Below, in pieces: positions 28,761 through 37,294 of a stretch of DNA of 64,000 nt (position 1 is the stretch's first letter; the number at the start of each line of letters is the position of its first letter). The stretch lies in assembly GCA_948896875.1 (NCBI GenBank), contig CAQUWW010000004.1:1-64000 (forward strand), written 5' to 3'. This DNA is from an uncultured Acetatifactor sp. Its GTDB lineage: Bacteria; Bacillota; Clostridia; Lachnospirales; Lachnospiraceae. The position numbers and the translations under genes are program-made. The notes beneath the pieces are model-generated. The model did no database searches, had not been told where the DNA came from, and saw only the letters and a program-made list of their open reading frames with translations.

Positions 28761-28842
28761 TAATAGAATTTTGATAATAGAATCTTGTCTTAGATTCTAT
28801 AATAGAAACTGCTTCGCAATTTCTATTATCAAAGTTCTATTA
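28761..28842 (+). repeat. Long inverted repeat between oxidoreductase genes
   Basis: 22-bp arms (28761-28782 and 28821-28842) match with a single T-G exception, so the RNA arms pair completely. The 38-nt centre contains two further hairpins (TAGAATCT 28778-28785 with AGATTCTA 28792-28799; AATAGAA 28801-28807 with TTCTATT 28821-28827) that compete with the outer stem. There is no terminal T run. It lies between two co-directional genes and shares its core with the hairpin at 25146-25180. Confidence 0.8.
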
Positions 28843-28886
28843 TATAAAGAAAAAAAGAATGGGTAATTAGAAGGAGACAGTTTTCA

Positions 28887-30050
28887 ATGATAAATGTGGC
28901 AATTGTAGGAACCGGAAATATTGCAAACGCCCATGTGGGAGGCCTGCTGACCTTTCCGGAGAGATGTAAGATAGTGGCTTTGTGTGACATCTATCCTGAG
29001 AAGGCGCAGGCGATGAAGGAAAAATACCAGCTGGACTGTGAAATATTTGCAGACCACCAGGTTATGCTGGACTCGAATTTAAAAATTGACCTGGTACATG
29101 TGTGTACACCGCCCTATGTGCACTGCGAAATCGCGGTAAACAGCATGAACGCAGGATGCAATGTGGTGGTGGAGAAGCCTATGGCCACCTGCCTGGCAGA
29201 GTGTGACCAGATGCTGGAGGCGGAGAAGCGAAACGGTGTGACCATGGCCTGTATCGCCCAGAATCGCTTCCGGAATTCCATTTACAGGTTGAAGAAGACG
29301 GTGGACAGTAACCTTGCGGGAAAAATCTGTCTGGCAAATGTGCAGTCCGCCTGGTGGCGGGGGCATTGCTATTATGACCTCTGGTGGCGGGGAACCTGGG
29401 AGAAGGAAGGCGGCGGTCCAACTCTGAATCATGCGGTTCATCACATTGATATGCTGAACTGGCTGGAAGGAAGAATGCCGGAGTCCGTTATGGCCATGCT
29501 GACCAATGTGATGCATGACAATGCGGAGGTGGAGGATCTGTCTCTGGCCTGCCTGCGTTACGCGGACGGCAGCCTGGCCCAGATTACCAGCTCTGTGGTC
29601 CATCACGGGGAGGAGCAGGGCATCGTACTGCAGTGCGCCGACGCCAAAATATCCGCACCCTGGGAAGTGAAGGCGGAGGTCACCCAGGCCAACGGATTTC
29701 CGAAGCAGGAAGGAAACGAAGCGCTTAAGAAAAAGCTGGAGGAATTCTGGGAACAGATTCCGCCCCTGGCCCACGAGGGCCACACCGGAGAAATCGAGGA
29801 TGTGTTGAATGCTTTGGAAAAAGGCGGAAGACCTCTGATTACCGGCGAGGACGGAAGGAGAACCGTGGAGGTAATAACCGCCATTTATAAGGCGGGCTTC
29901 ACCGGGCAGCAGGTAACACTTCCCATAGAAAGCGGGGATGAGTATTATACTTTTGAAGGCGTACTGAAAAATGCCATTCATTTTTATGAGAAAACAGCTT
30001 CTGTGGAGAACTTTGCGGAAGAAAGAATTACGGTGGGAAATTATAAATAA
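28887..30050 (+). CDS. Gfo/Idh/MocA family oxidoreductase (second of three)
   Basis: Protein of 387 residues with a clear Rossmann N-terminus (VAIVGTGNIANAHVGGL, then ALCDIYPEKA). The EKPMATCLAECDQML segment carries the conserved lysine, and the C-terminal domain has GGGPTLNHAVHHIDMLNWLEG with the catalytic-type His/Asp pair. SD GAAGGAGACAG precedes ATG 28887. It is 24 bp upstream of the third copy, so these two are certainly co-transcribed. The three copies are clearly diverged, which fits successive steps or different sugars rather than recent duplication. Confidence 0.92.
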   Translation: MINVAIVGTGNIANAHVGGLLTFPERCKIVALCDIYPEKAQAMKEKYQLDCEIFADHQVMLDSNLKIDLVHVCTPPYVHCEIAVNSMNAGCNVVVEKPMATCLAECDQMLEAEKRNGVTMACIAQNRFRNSIYRLKKTVDSNLAGKICLANVQSAWWRGHCYYDLWWRGTWEKEGGGPTLNHAVHHIDMLNWLEGRMPESVMAMLTNVMHDNAEVEDLSLACLRYADGSLAQITSSVVHHGEEQGIVLQCADAKISAPWEVKAEVTQANGFPKQEGNEALKKKLEEFWEQIPPLAHEGHTGEIEDVLNALEKGGRPLITGEDGRRTVEVITAIYKAGFTGQQVTLPIESGDEYYTFEGVLKNAIHFYEKTASVENFAEERITVGNYK

Positions 30051-30074
30051 AAGAAGGGCAGCAGGAGGACAGAC

Positions 30075-31253
30075 ATGGAGACATTGCGGTTTGGGGTAGT
30101 GGGAATAGGAAATATGGGAAGTGCTCATGCGGTACAGCTTTTTGAAGGCAGGGTAAAAGGAGCCAGACTGACGGCGGTATGCGACATAGATGAAAAGCGT
30201 CTGCAATGGGCAAAAGAACGTTTTTCCGATAAGGTTTTGCTCTATGAAAGTGACGAAGCGCTTCTTGACAGCGGAGAAGTAGATGCCGTGATGATTGCAA
30301 CACCCCACTACTTTCATCCTGTGATTGCAAGGATGGCTTTTGAAAGGAAACTGAATGTACTGACGGAAAAGCCGGCGGGGGTGGACACTGCAAGCGTGGC
30401 AGAGATGAATCGGGCGGCGGAAGAAAGCGGTGTGGTATTCGGGATTATGTTCAATCAGCGAACCAATCAGCTTTACAGAGAGCTGCATGATCTGGTACAG
30501 GAGGGCGCGCTGGGAGATATCAAGCGTTTTGTGTGGATTATCAATAACTGGTACCGGACCCAGGCTTACTATGATTCCGGTGACTGGCGGGCTACCTGGA
30601 ACGGCGAAGGCGGCGGTGTACTGCTGAACCAATGTCCCCACAACCTGGACATCTGGCAGTGGATTATGGGAATGCCTGCAAGGCTTCGAGCTTTCTGTAA
30701 TGTGGCCCATTATCATCGGATTTCCGTGGAGGATGACGCAACGATTTACGCGGAGTATGAGAATGGTGCAAGCGCCGTATTCATTACTTCCACCGGAGAA
30801 TGTCCGGGCACGAACAGAATGGAAATCAGCGGAACGCTGGGAAAGGCTGTCATTGAGAATGGTACCCTGAAGCTTTTTCTGCTGGAGAGGGACGAACGTG
30901 AAATCTGCTTTACCTCGAAGGAAGGGATGCCCAGGGCAGAGGTGAACTGCCAGACCATAGAACAGGAAGGACCGGACGGCGGCCATCTGGAGATTTTGCA
31001 GAACTTTACGGACGCCGTATTGCAGGGGAAAGAGCTGCTTGCGCCCGGAACCAGCGGAATCTGCAGCCTGGGTATCAGCAATGCGGCTTACCTGTCCGCG
31101 TGGAAGGATGAGTGGGTGTCACTTCCGGTGGATGCGGAAGAATTTGCCAGGCTTCTGGATATCCGGAGAAAAAAAGAGGAAGTAACGGATAAAAAAGTAC
31201 AAAAAGAAAAGATGACAGGAGAGTATTCCAACAGGTGGAGTGTCCGGTGGTGA
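30075..31253 (+). CDS. Gfo/Idh/MocA family oxidoreductase (third of three)
   Basis: Protein of 392 residues with Rossmann motif VVGIGNMGSAHAVQL, EKPAGVDTASVAEMN with the conserved lysine, and GEGGGVLLNQCPHNLDIWQWIMG in the second domain. The last 30 residues are lysine- and glutamate-rich and look like an extra tail. SD GCAGGAGGACAG precedes ATG 30075. It ends the operon; the gap to the MerR promoter is short and no terminator is seen. Confidence 0.92.
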   Translation: METLRFGVVGIGNMGSAHAVQLFEGRVKGARLTAVCDIDEKRLQWAKERFSDKVLLYESDEALLDSGEVDAVMIATPHYFHPVIARMAFERKLNVLTEKPAGVDTASVAEMNRAAEESGVVFGIMFNQRTNQLYRELHDLVQEGALGDIKRFVWIINNWYRTQAYYDSGDWRATWNGEGGGVLLNQCPHNLDIWQWIMGMPARLRAFCNVAHYHRISVEDDATIYAEYENGASAVFITSTGECPGTNRMEISGTLGKAVIENGTLKLFLLERDEREICFTSKEGMPRAEVNCQTIEQEGPDGGHLEILQNFTDAVLQGKELLAPGTSGICSLGISNAAYLSAWKDEWVSLPVDAEEFARLLDIRRKKEEVTDKKVQKEKMTGEYSNRWSVRW

Positions 31254-31270
31254 TATGTTTTAAAAGTTTC

Positions 31271-31301
31271 TTGACTCCTACGTTACGTAATAGTATATGC
31301 T
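31271..31301 (+). promoter_or_regulatory. MerR-type promoter with 19-bp spacer
   Basis: TTGACT (31271-31276) and TATGCT (31296-31301) are separated by 19 bp instead of 17. The spacer contains the dyad TACGTTACGTA, as in TipA/Mta-type promoters that are twisted into activity by a MerR protein. This predicts autoregulation of the gene downstream. The start of transcription near 31308 excludes the GTG at 31302 as the start codon. Confidence 0.8.
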
Positions 31302-31328
31302 GTGTTTACACGGGAGGAGGAAGTGACA

Positions 31329-32057
31329 ATGATGACGGTAAATGAAGTAAGCGGACTGGCCGGAGTGAGTATACGCACTCTGCAATATTATGATAAAATC
31401 GGACTGTTGAAACCGACGGGTTATACGCAGTCCGGTTATCGGCTGTATGACGATACGGCGCTGGAGACGCTGCAGCAGATTTTACTGTTTCGGGAGTTGG
31501 AATTTCCACTGAAAGAAATTAAAGAGATGATTTCCAGACCTGATTTTGACAGAAATAAAGCTTTGGAGCAGCAGATTACGCTGCTGAACATGAAAAAGGA
31601 GCATCTGGAAAATCTGATTCGTTTTGCCCGTGATATACGAAATGGAGGAGTGAGGACAATGGATTTTTCCGCATTTGACACGAAGAAGATGGATGAGTAC
31701 GCTAAGCGTGCCAGAGAGCAGTGGGGAAGCACTGCGGAGTATCAGGAATTTGAAGAGAAGTCCCAGGGCAGGACAAGGGAAGAGGAGCTGGAAACGGCGA
31801 AAGAGTTTATGCAGCTGTTCGCAGAGTTCGGGGAATTGAAACAGGAGAAACCGGCTTCGGAGAAAGCACAGAAGCAGGTGAGAAAGCTGCAGAATTATAT
31901 CACAGAGCATTTCTATACCTGTTCCGATGAGATTCTGTTCAGTCTGGGGCAGATGTACGCCGGAGGCGGAGAGTTCACGGCAAACATTGATAAGGCAGGC
32001 GGAGAAGGAACCGCGGCGTTTGTGGCGGAGGCTATCCGCATCTGCTGTGGGAAATGA
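31329..32057 (+). CDS. MerR family regulator with TipAS-like ligand-binding domain
   Basis: Protein of about 242 residues. The N-terminal winged helix (NEVSGLAGVSIRTLQYYDKIGLLKP) is followed by a coiled-coil dimerisation helix and a C-terminal TipAS domain (about residues 120-240), which in TipA binds thiopeptide antibiotics. ATG 31329 is chosen because GGAGGAGG lies 8 nt upstream and the promoter places the mRNA start after the upstream GTG. It overlaps the convergent MATE exporter gene by 26 bp. The exporter is a natural drug-resistance partner but has no visible matching dyad, so control of it is unproven. Confidence 0.9.
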   Translation: MMTVNEVSGLAGVSIRTLQYYDKIGLLKPTGYTQSGYRLYDDTALETLQQILLFRELEFPLKEIKEMISRPDFDRNKALEQQITLLNMKKEHLENLIRFARDIRNGGVRTMDFSAFDTKKMDEYAKRAREQWGSTAEYQEFEEKSQGRTREEELETAKEFMQLFAEFGELKQEKPASEKAQKQVRKLQNYITEHFYTCSDEILFSLGQMYAGGGEFTANIDKAGGEGTAAFVAEAIRICCGK

Positions 32058-33411
32058 TGTGTACGATCCTGATTTTGCTGAAGAAGCAATAATATCCCAC
32101 GAAGAGCAGGCTGGTGATCACCCAGGTGAGAGGATAACTGAAAATGATGGTGTATATCTCCGGCCTTCTGGGCACAGCCAACGCAATCCACAGTACGCGG
32201 ATAAGGCATATGCCGCTGAGACAGATCAGCGTGGGAATCCAGCAGTCTCCCACACCACGCAGGGCGCCGGAGAAGATTTCCACACACAAATAGGTAGAGT
32301 AGACAGGAGCAAGGAAACGGGTAATCTGTACTCCGATGCGAAGGACTTCCGGATCTGCTGTAAAAAGGTGGAAAATACTTTCACAGCCTAATATCACCGC
32401 TGTACTGACCAACAGTGCGGCGGCAAAACTCATACAGAGACAGGTGCGGATACCTTTCCGCACCCTTTCTGTTTTACCGGCGCCATAATTCTGCCCCACA
32501 AAGGTAGTGATAGAGATACCAAAGGAGCTGATGGTCATCCAGAAGAAGGCATCCACTTTTCCGTATACGGTCCAGGCGGCCACCGTGTCCGTGCCCTGAC
32601 CGTTGATGGCAGTCTGGATAATAATATTGGACAGGCTGTACATGACGGACTGCAGGCCTGCAGGAAATCCGATTCGGATAATCCGTTTGAACATTCTATG
32701 GTCAAACCGGATTCTACGAAGCTCCAGATGATGCATATCTTTTGTCCGTACCAAAACCCACAGTACCAACAGGGCGCTCAACGCCTGAGAACAAATCGTT
32801 GCAACCGCCGCCCCGGTGACTCCCAGCCCACAGTATGCCACGAGAAGCAGGTCCAGCAGAATATTGGTAAAGCAGCTGGCAATCAGGAAATAAAGAGGGC
32901 GCCTGGAATCCCCCACAGCCCGCAGGATACCGGAGCCTACGTTGTAGATCAGATTCCCGATGATCCCCGCAAAATAGATGCGGATATAGAGTATCGCCAG
33001 GTCCAGCACATCAGCCGGTGTATCCATGGCAGTCAGGATAGCAGGTGCGGCCACGATGCCGCCAACCATCATTACCAGTCCGCCCACAATGCTGAAAGCA
33101 ATGGCTGTATGTACCGCATAATCCACCATCTCGGCTCTCTTAGCGCCGTAATATTGGGAGATAATGACAGTGGCACCGCTGGCCAGTCCTACGAAAAAGC
33201 CTACCAGCAGGTTGATGACCGTTCCGGTCCCTCCCCCTACCGCAGACAGAGCTTCCTTTCCTACAAAGCGGCCCACGATCACCGCATCAGCCGCATTATA
33301 GAGCTGCTGAAACAGTGTCCCGAAGAGAATGGGAAAGAAAAACAGGAGCAGCTGTTTCCAGATGACTCCCTCTGTAATCTGATTTTCTTTTGTCTGGTCT
33401 GCGTTACCCAT
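32032..33411 (-). CDS. MATE family efflux transporter
   Basis: Multidrug or metabolite exporter of the MATE/DinF type, 459 residues with 12 predicted membrane helices in two related halves. Typical features are FFPILFGTLFQQLYNAADAVIVGRFVGKEALSA at the N-terminus and the matching FQNYGAGK-like stretch TFVGQNYGAGKTERVR in the second half. The minus-strand start at 33411 has GAAGGGCGG upstream. It converges on the MerR gene with a 26-bp overlap. The substrate cannot be told from sequence. Confidence 0.92.
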   Translation of the reverse strand: MGNADQTKENQITEGVIWKQLLLFFFPILFGTLFQQLYNAADAVIVGRFVGKEALSAVGGGTGTVINLLVGFFVGLASGATVIISQYYGAKRAEMVDYAVHTAIAFSIVGGLVMMVGGIVAAPAILTAMDTPADVLDLAILYIRIYFAGIIGNLIYNVGSGILRAVGDSRRPLYFLIASCFTNILLDLLLVAYCGLGVTGAAVATICSQALSALLVLWVLVRTKDMHHLELRRIRFDHRMFKRIIRIGFPAGLQSVMYSLSNIIIQTAINGQGTDTVAAWTVYGKVDAFFWMTISSFGISITTFVGQNYGAGKTERVRKGIRTCLCMSFAAALLVSTAVILGCESIFHLFTADPEVLRIGVQITRFLAPVYSTYLCVEIFSGALRGVGDCWIPTLICLSGICLIRVLWIALAVPRRPEIYTIIFSYPLTWVITSLLFVGYYCFFSKIRIVHIISHSRCG

Positions 33412-33563
33412 TTTATCTGTAAACCGCCCTTCTTACCGTGAAAGTCCTGTAACTTACTTGCGGAAATCGCGCAATCCTATCAGTAGTGATATTTCCGATT
33501 GTAGCACTGTTGAGGGAAGTTTTCAATATAAATGAAAAATTCATAGATTCTACTGTTTAGAGA

Positions 33564-33602
33564 AAAGGACTGAGCCTACCTGACCCAGTCCCTTTGATTT
33601 TT
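33564..33602 (+). terminator. Terminator-like hairpin upstream of the 37-bp repeats
   Basis: A 9-bp stem with one bulge pairs 33564-33572 with 33586-33595 and is followed by GATTTTT. It faces the plus strand, where no gene lies immediately upstream, so it may end an unannotated or antisense transcript. The right end abuts the tandem repeats. Confidence 0.55.
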
Positions 33603-33604
33603 AA

Positions 33605-33715
33605 CTCCCACTTATGCTGGTAGGGTACACCGCTTTTTTAGCTCCCACTTATGCTGGTAGGGTACACCGCTTTTTCAGCTCCCACTTATATTGGTAGGGT
33701 ACACCGCTTTTCGGC
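33605..33715 (+). repeat. Three tandem 37-bp repeats
   Basis: Units start at 33605, 33642 and 33679 and begin CTCCCACTTATGCTGG; the first two differ by about one base and the third has a few changes. Each ends in a T run after ACACCGC. There are no spacers, so it is not a CRISPR array. It lies in a 530-bp gap (33412-33941) whose other contents are the hairpin at 33564 and the promoter at 33829. Confidence 0.9.
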
Positions 33716-33828
33716 ATCACCGTCTTGCGTTAGTATTATACGAAAAACGATAAATCATGTCAATGAATTTTGGAAAACTTATAAGTTATTTTAAGATTTA
33801 TTTAACACTACCACGATTCACAGAGCAG

Positions 33829-33857
33829 TTGAATTCAGCTGTGGAAAGTACTATAAT
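33829..33857 (+). promoter_or_regulatory. Promoter of the MBL-fold gene
   Basis: TTGAAT (33829-33834), 17-bp spacer and perfect TATAAT (33852-33857), followed by a leader of about 80 nt. Confidence 0.75.
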
Positions 33858-33941
33858 ACAGGTAATGAATCGGAACGATATATTTCGTACAGGATAGGAA
33901 ACATGACAGACAATATAACGAACAGGAGGGTAAAAATAGAA

Positions 33942-34655
33942 ATGAAAACAGTTGTTCAGAATGAAGAGTATAAGGTAATTTCAATAGATGAACATACCTG
34001 GCGGATTGAGGATAAAGGCGTGCGTTTTTTTCTACTGGAGGGTACAGAAAAAGCCTTGTTGATAGACAGCGGAATGCAGGTACATTGTGCGAAAGAGATT
34101 GCGGAAGGACTGACGAAGCTGCCCCTATCTCTCCTGATTACCCACGGAGACCGGGACCATGTGGGCAGCAATGAGGAATTTCCTTCTTTTTACATGCATC
34201 CTTCGGAGGCATCAAATTATTATAATACGCAGAAAAAGACAGGCAGGTTTATCCCGGTGCAGGAGGGGGAGATACTTGACCTGGGGGAGCGGCAGCTGGA
34301 AATCATTGCTTTGCCCGGACATACGCCGGGAAGCATTGCGGTGCTGGATAAAAAGAACAGAGCGTTGATAAGCGGAGATCCCATACAGGATGGCAATATA
34401 TTTATGTTCGGTGTCCAGAGGGAGTTTCATGCCTATGTACACAGTCTGGAAAAGCTGGACCGCTATAAAGAGGACTTCGACCTTATTTATCCGTCCCATG
34501 GCAGCTTCCCTGTGAAGCCGGATTTGATTCCCCGGTTGCGGGAGGGTGCGGAGAAGATCCTTTCCGGAGAGCTGGAGGGAGAGGATTTCGAGATGTTTGG
34601 AAATCACATTAAGCGGTATAATGTGGGAGTTGCGACGTTTCTGTGTGAGCCGTAA
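33942..34655 (+). CDS. MBL-fold metallo-hydrolase
   Basis: Soluble metallo-beta-lactamase-fold hydrolase of about 237 residues. Metal-site motifs are THGDRDHVGS (the HxHxDH motif with Asp in place of the second His, as in several MBL subfamilies), LPGHTPGS, ISGDPI and YPSHGS. The substrate is unknown. ATG 33942 (MKTVVQNEEY) follows AGGAGGG by 11 nt; an in-frame ATG at 33903 would add 13 residues unlike the family start. Genes of unrelated type follow on the same strand with gaps near 100 bp. Confidence 0.88.
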   Translation: MKTVVQNEEYKVISIDEHTWRIEDKGVRFFLLEGTEKALLIDSGMQVHCAKEIAEGLTKLPLSLLITHGDRDHVGSNEEFPSFYMHPSEASNYYNTQKKTGRFIPVQEGEILDLGERQLEIIALPGHTPGSIAVLDKKNRALISGDPIQDGNIFMFGVQREFHAYVHSLEKLDRYKEDFDLIYPSHGSFPVKPDLIPRLREGAEKILSGELEGEDFEMFGNHIKRYNVGVATFLCEP

Positions 34656-34758
34656 CGACAATATATAAACTGCAATGTGAAATAACATTTGGAAATGAAG
34701 GGCCGTCAGGTCAGACAGAATCAGAAATAAAAAGGCAGAGAAGGCAGGGAGCATAAGT

Positions 34759-35604
34759 ATGCCGCAGGGATATGACAACGAAATCTTATATCATTACACA
34801 GACTTTCAGGCGCTGGACGGAATTCTCCACAGCGCCCAGCTTCGTGTGAACAATATTCTGAATATGAACGATGCGGCGGAGATGCGCTACTTTATGACAG
34901 GACTCTGTGACGCGGTGGTAAAGCGGCTGGAGGAGGAAGGGGATACCGGACGGGGAGAGCAGGTCCGGGCCCTTTTTGAGAAAGAGCTGAAAAAGGAATT
35001 CTACTATTCCGCCTATGCCGCCTGCTTCTCACTGTATCGGGATGATGCGGCCCAATGGGAGCGGTACGGGAACAGGGGAAGAGGCGTATGTATTGCATTT
35101 CAGGGGGAGCATCTGCAGAAGATGGCCCAGGGAGCGTTGTCTTTGCAGAGGGTTTTTTATCAGGATGATATGGCGGCCCATAAGCTGACAGGTATATTTT
35201 ATCGCCTGATGAAACGGGAGAAGGATCTGACAAAGGAAAGTCCCGATGTGGAAAAGGCCATGAATTATGCCTGGAGCTGTTCCGCGGCGTTCAAGCACCC
35301 TTCTTTTTTCTCTGAGCGTGAGGTGCGGCTGGTAGTCTCTCCGTTTGTAAAGGAACATTTAGAGGTGAAGCCCTGTTATCATATCAGTGTGGAACGAATC
35401 AAAAAATATTACCCGCTGGACCTGATGTCCATGTGCCGGAAGATTGGAATTGGGATGGAGGACCTGATAGCGGAGATTATCATCGGGCCGGAATCTACCC
35501 AGGCGAAATATATCCTTCAGGATTATTTGCGGGATAACGGCCTGAGCGGGCTGGCGGAAAAGGTTTCTCATTCCAAATGTCCGCTGAGGAGATCTCCAAA
35601 ATAA
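34759..35604 (+). CDS. DUF2971-like protein
   Basis: Soluble protein of 281 residues that resembles the DUF2971 family. It opens LYHYTDFQALDGILHSAQLRVNNILNMNDAAE and has the family-like CFSLYRDDAAQWERYGNRGRGVCIAF. Many such proteins are found near defence or regulatory genes, and their reaction is not established as far as I know. AAGGCAGGGAG precedes ATG 34759. The neighbours (MBL hydrolase, phosphoesterase, Nudix) suggest nucleotide or small-molecule hydrolysis, but this is only context. Confidence 0.75.
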   Translation: MPQGYDNEILYHYTDFQALDGILHSAQLRVNNILNMNDAAEMRYFMTGLCDAVVKRLEEEGDTGRGEQVRALFEKELKKEFYYSAYAACFSLYRDDAAQWERYGNRGRGVCIAFQGEHLQKMAQGALSLQRVFYQDDMAAHKLTGIFYRLMKREKDLTKESPDVEKAMNYAWSCSAAFKHPSFFSEREVRLVVSPFVKEHLEVKPCYHISVERIKKYYPLDLMSMCRKIGIGMEDLIAEIIIGPESTQAKYILQDYLRDNGLSGLAEKVSHSKCPLRRSPK

Positions 35605-35703
35605 ACCTATCCTTTGCGCGGATTTTCACAGAAAAGTTACAGGACTGTCATAGTAAATAGAATAAAGAGAACGAGAAGAGCAAACAGGGAGAAGCACAAA
35701 TCT

Positions 35704-36447
35704 ATGGAAGAGCATCGTATTGCAGTTATATCAGACACACATGGCATTCTGCGGCCGGAAGCAGTGGCTGTTCTGAAAACCTGTGAAATGATTCTTCACG
35801 CAGGTGATTTTGACAATGAAGGGATATGGAAGGATTTGAAAGAAATCGGTCCTGTATATGCGGTTCGGGGAAATGCGGATAAGGACTGGGCAGATGATTT
35901 TCCGGAGGAGCTACCGTATGAAAGAGAATTATTCCTTTATGGGCTCAGAATTTATATGATTCACAATAGAAAACAGGGCAGGAAGGATTTATCTGGTATC
36001 GACATGGTAGTCTTCGGCCATTCCCATGAATATGAGGAAAGCAAAAAGGGAGAGGTGACATATCTCAATCCCGGCAGCTGCGGACAAAAGCGCTTTCATC
36101 TGCCGCTTACCATGATGGTGCTCACCCTTTATCCGGAGAACCACCAGTTCCGTACGGAGAAAATTGACTGCAATCCGGCGGTTCCTGACGTGTCGGCGGA
36201 AAAAGCGTCACCGAAACCCTTCGGCGGATTTTTCGGCAAAAAGAATTCCATGCCCTCGGCCGGTAAAATGAATAAGCTGATTCAGAAAATCATAAAAGAA
36301 GTAGATGCCGGGAAGTCTGTTGAGGAGATTGCAAAAAAGAATCATTTGGATATGGAGCTGACGGAACAGATCTGCCGCATTTATGTGACGCATCCAGGCG
36401 TAGATGTTGACGGAATTATGGATAGAATGGAAAGAAAAGGCTTATAA
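35704..36447 (+). CDS. YfcE/MJ0936-type metallophosphoesterase with C-terminal extension
   Basis: Phosphodiesterase of the calcineurin-like fold. Motifs in order are VISDTHG (residues 7-13), HAGDFDN, VRGNADKDW, MIHNRKQGR where the usual HG is altered to HN, and VFGHSHEYEE with LNPGSCG. The phosphoesterase domain ends near residue 155; the remaining 90 residues contain FGGFFGKK and a helical segment (GKSVEEIAKKNHLDMEL) that looks like a small HTH-type fold. ATG 35704 is preferred over 35614 because the catalytic motif then sits at the normal distance from the start. Confidence 0.85.
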   Translation: MEEHRIAVISDTHGILRPEAVAVLKTCEMILHAGDFDNEGIWKDLKEIGPVYAVRGNADKDWADDFPEELPYERELFLYGLRIYMIHNRKQGRKDLSGIDMVVFGHSHEYEESKKGEVTYLNPGSCGQKRFHLPLTMMVLTLYPENHQFRTEKIDCNPAVPDVSAEKASPKPFGGFFGKKNSMPSAGKMNKLIQKIIKEVDAGKSVEEIAKKNHLDMELTEQICRIYVTHPGVDVDGIMDRMERKGL

Positions 36448-36550
36448 TTTTCCAGTGCATACTTTAGTAGACTTTGGACGTATTTAGTGGTATTCGATGT
36501 GTCCGGATAGATTACAAGACAGTTACAAATATACAAATAAGAAGCATACA

Positions 36551-37231
36551 ATGGCAGAAAAACAAAAGATAAACAGGGAAGATGTAAAGATTTTATTTGA
36601 CTCTCCTTATATCCGCGTGGCTGATTTGCAATATGCGCCGGGCAGGCATTATTATGATGCCACCCGGCGGACAACCGATGACCTGACTGCGACGAAATCA
36701 GATGAAGAGTTCAGAACAATGCTTCCGGATGCGGTAAGCTGTATTGTGATTGTGGATACACCGGAGGAAGAGCCAAAGCTGCTTCTATCTTATGAGTTCC
36801 GCTATCCGACCGGGCAGTTTCTGCTCAGTGTGCCGGCGGGATTGATAGACAAGGAGGACAGAGCAAAGCAAGATCCTCTCCTCACTACGGCTTTGCGGGA
36901 AATCAAAGAGGAGACCGGGCTGGAAACGGCAGCAGGGGATGCTGTGTTTACAGTCAATCCGCTGCTTTTCTCCACTCCGGGAATGACGGATGAAAGCAAT
37001 GCTCTGGTATGCGTGGTCCTTCATTCTGCGGACCTGTCCGCGTTGTCCCAGGAAGGAGCGGTGGGAAGCGAATTATTTGACGGTTTTGCACTTCTCACCA
37101 AAGCGGATGCTCTGGAGGCTCTTCGGAAAGGCCGAGACGCCCGGGGGAACTTTTATTCAATATACACCTGGGCGGCGCTGATGCTTTTTGTATCGGATAT
37201 GTGGAAGGAGCAGGATTCTTTTCACTCATAA
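36551..37231 (+). CDS. Nudix hydrolase, ADP-ribose pyrophosphatase-like
   Basis: Hydrolase of nucleoside diphosphate derivatives, about 226 residues. The Nudix helix is seen as ALREIKEETGLE, preceded by a GLIDKED start with a few extra residues compared with the strict 23-residue box. The region before it (YEFRYPTGQFLLSVPAGLID) matches ADP-ribose or sugar-nucleotide pyrophosphatases. An in-frame ATG at 36497 would add 18 residues without family character. It converges on the Uma2 gene. Confidence 0.87.
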   Translation: MAEKQKINREDVKILFDSPYIRVADLQYAPGRHYYDATRRTTDDLTATKSDEEFRTMLPDAVSCIVIVDTPEEEPKLLLSYEFRYPTGQFLLSVPAGLIDKEDRAKQDPLLTTALREIKEETGLETAAGDAVFTVNPLLFSTPGMTDESNALVCVVLHSADLSALSQEGAVGSELFDGFALLTKADALEALRKGRDARGNFYSIYTWAALMLFVSDMWKEQDSFHS

Positions 37232-37294
37232 CAGTTCCACATTCCCCATTGACAGATTTTATTCTTCGTAAAGAGGGGACTGTACTCAGCCACA

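Noticed and set aside
29079..30986. Long open frame of 635 codons on the minus strand
   Set aside because: It lies opposite two clear oxidoreductase genes, has no family motif and arises from the codon bias of the plus strand.
33605..33715. Possible CRISPR array
   Set aside because: The 37-bp units are directly adjacent without spacers, there are only three, and no cas genes are present.
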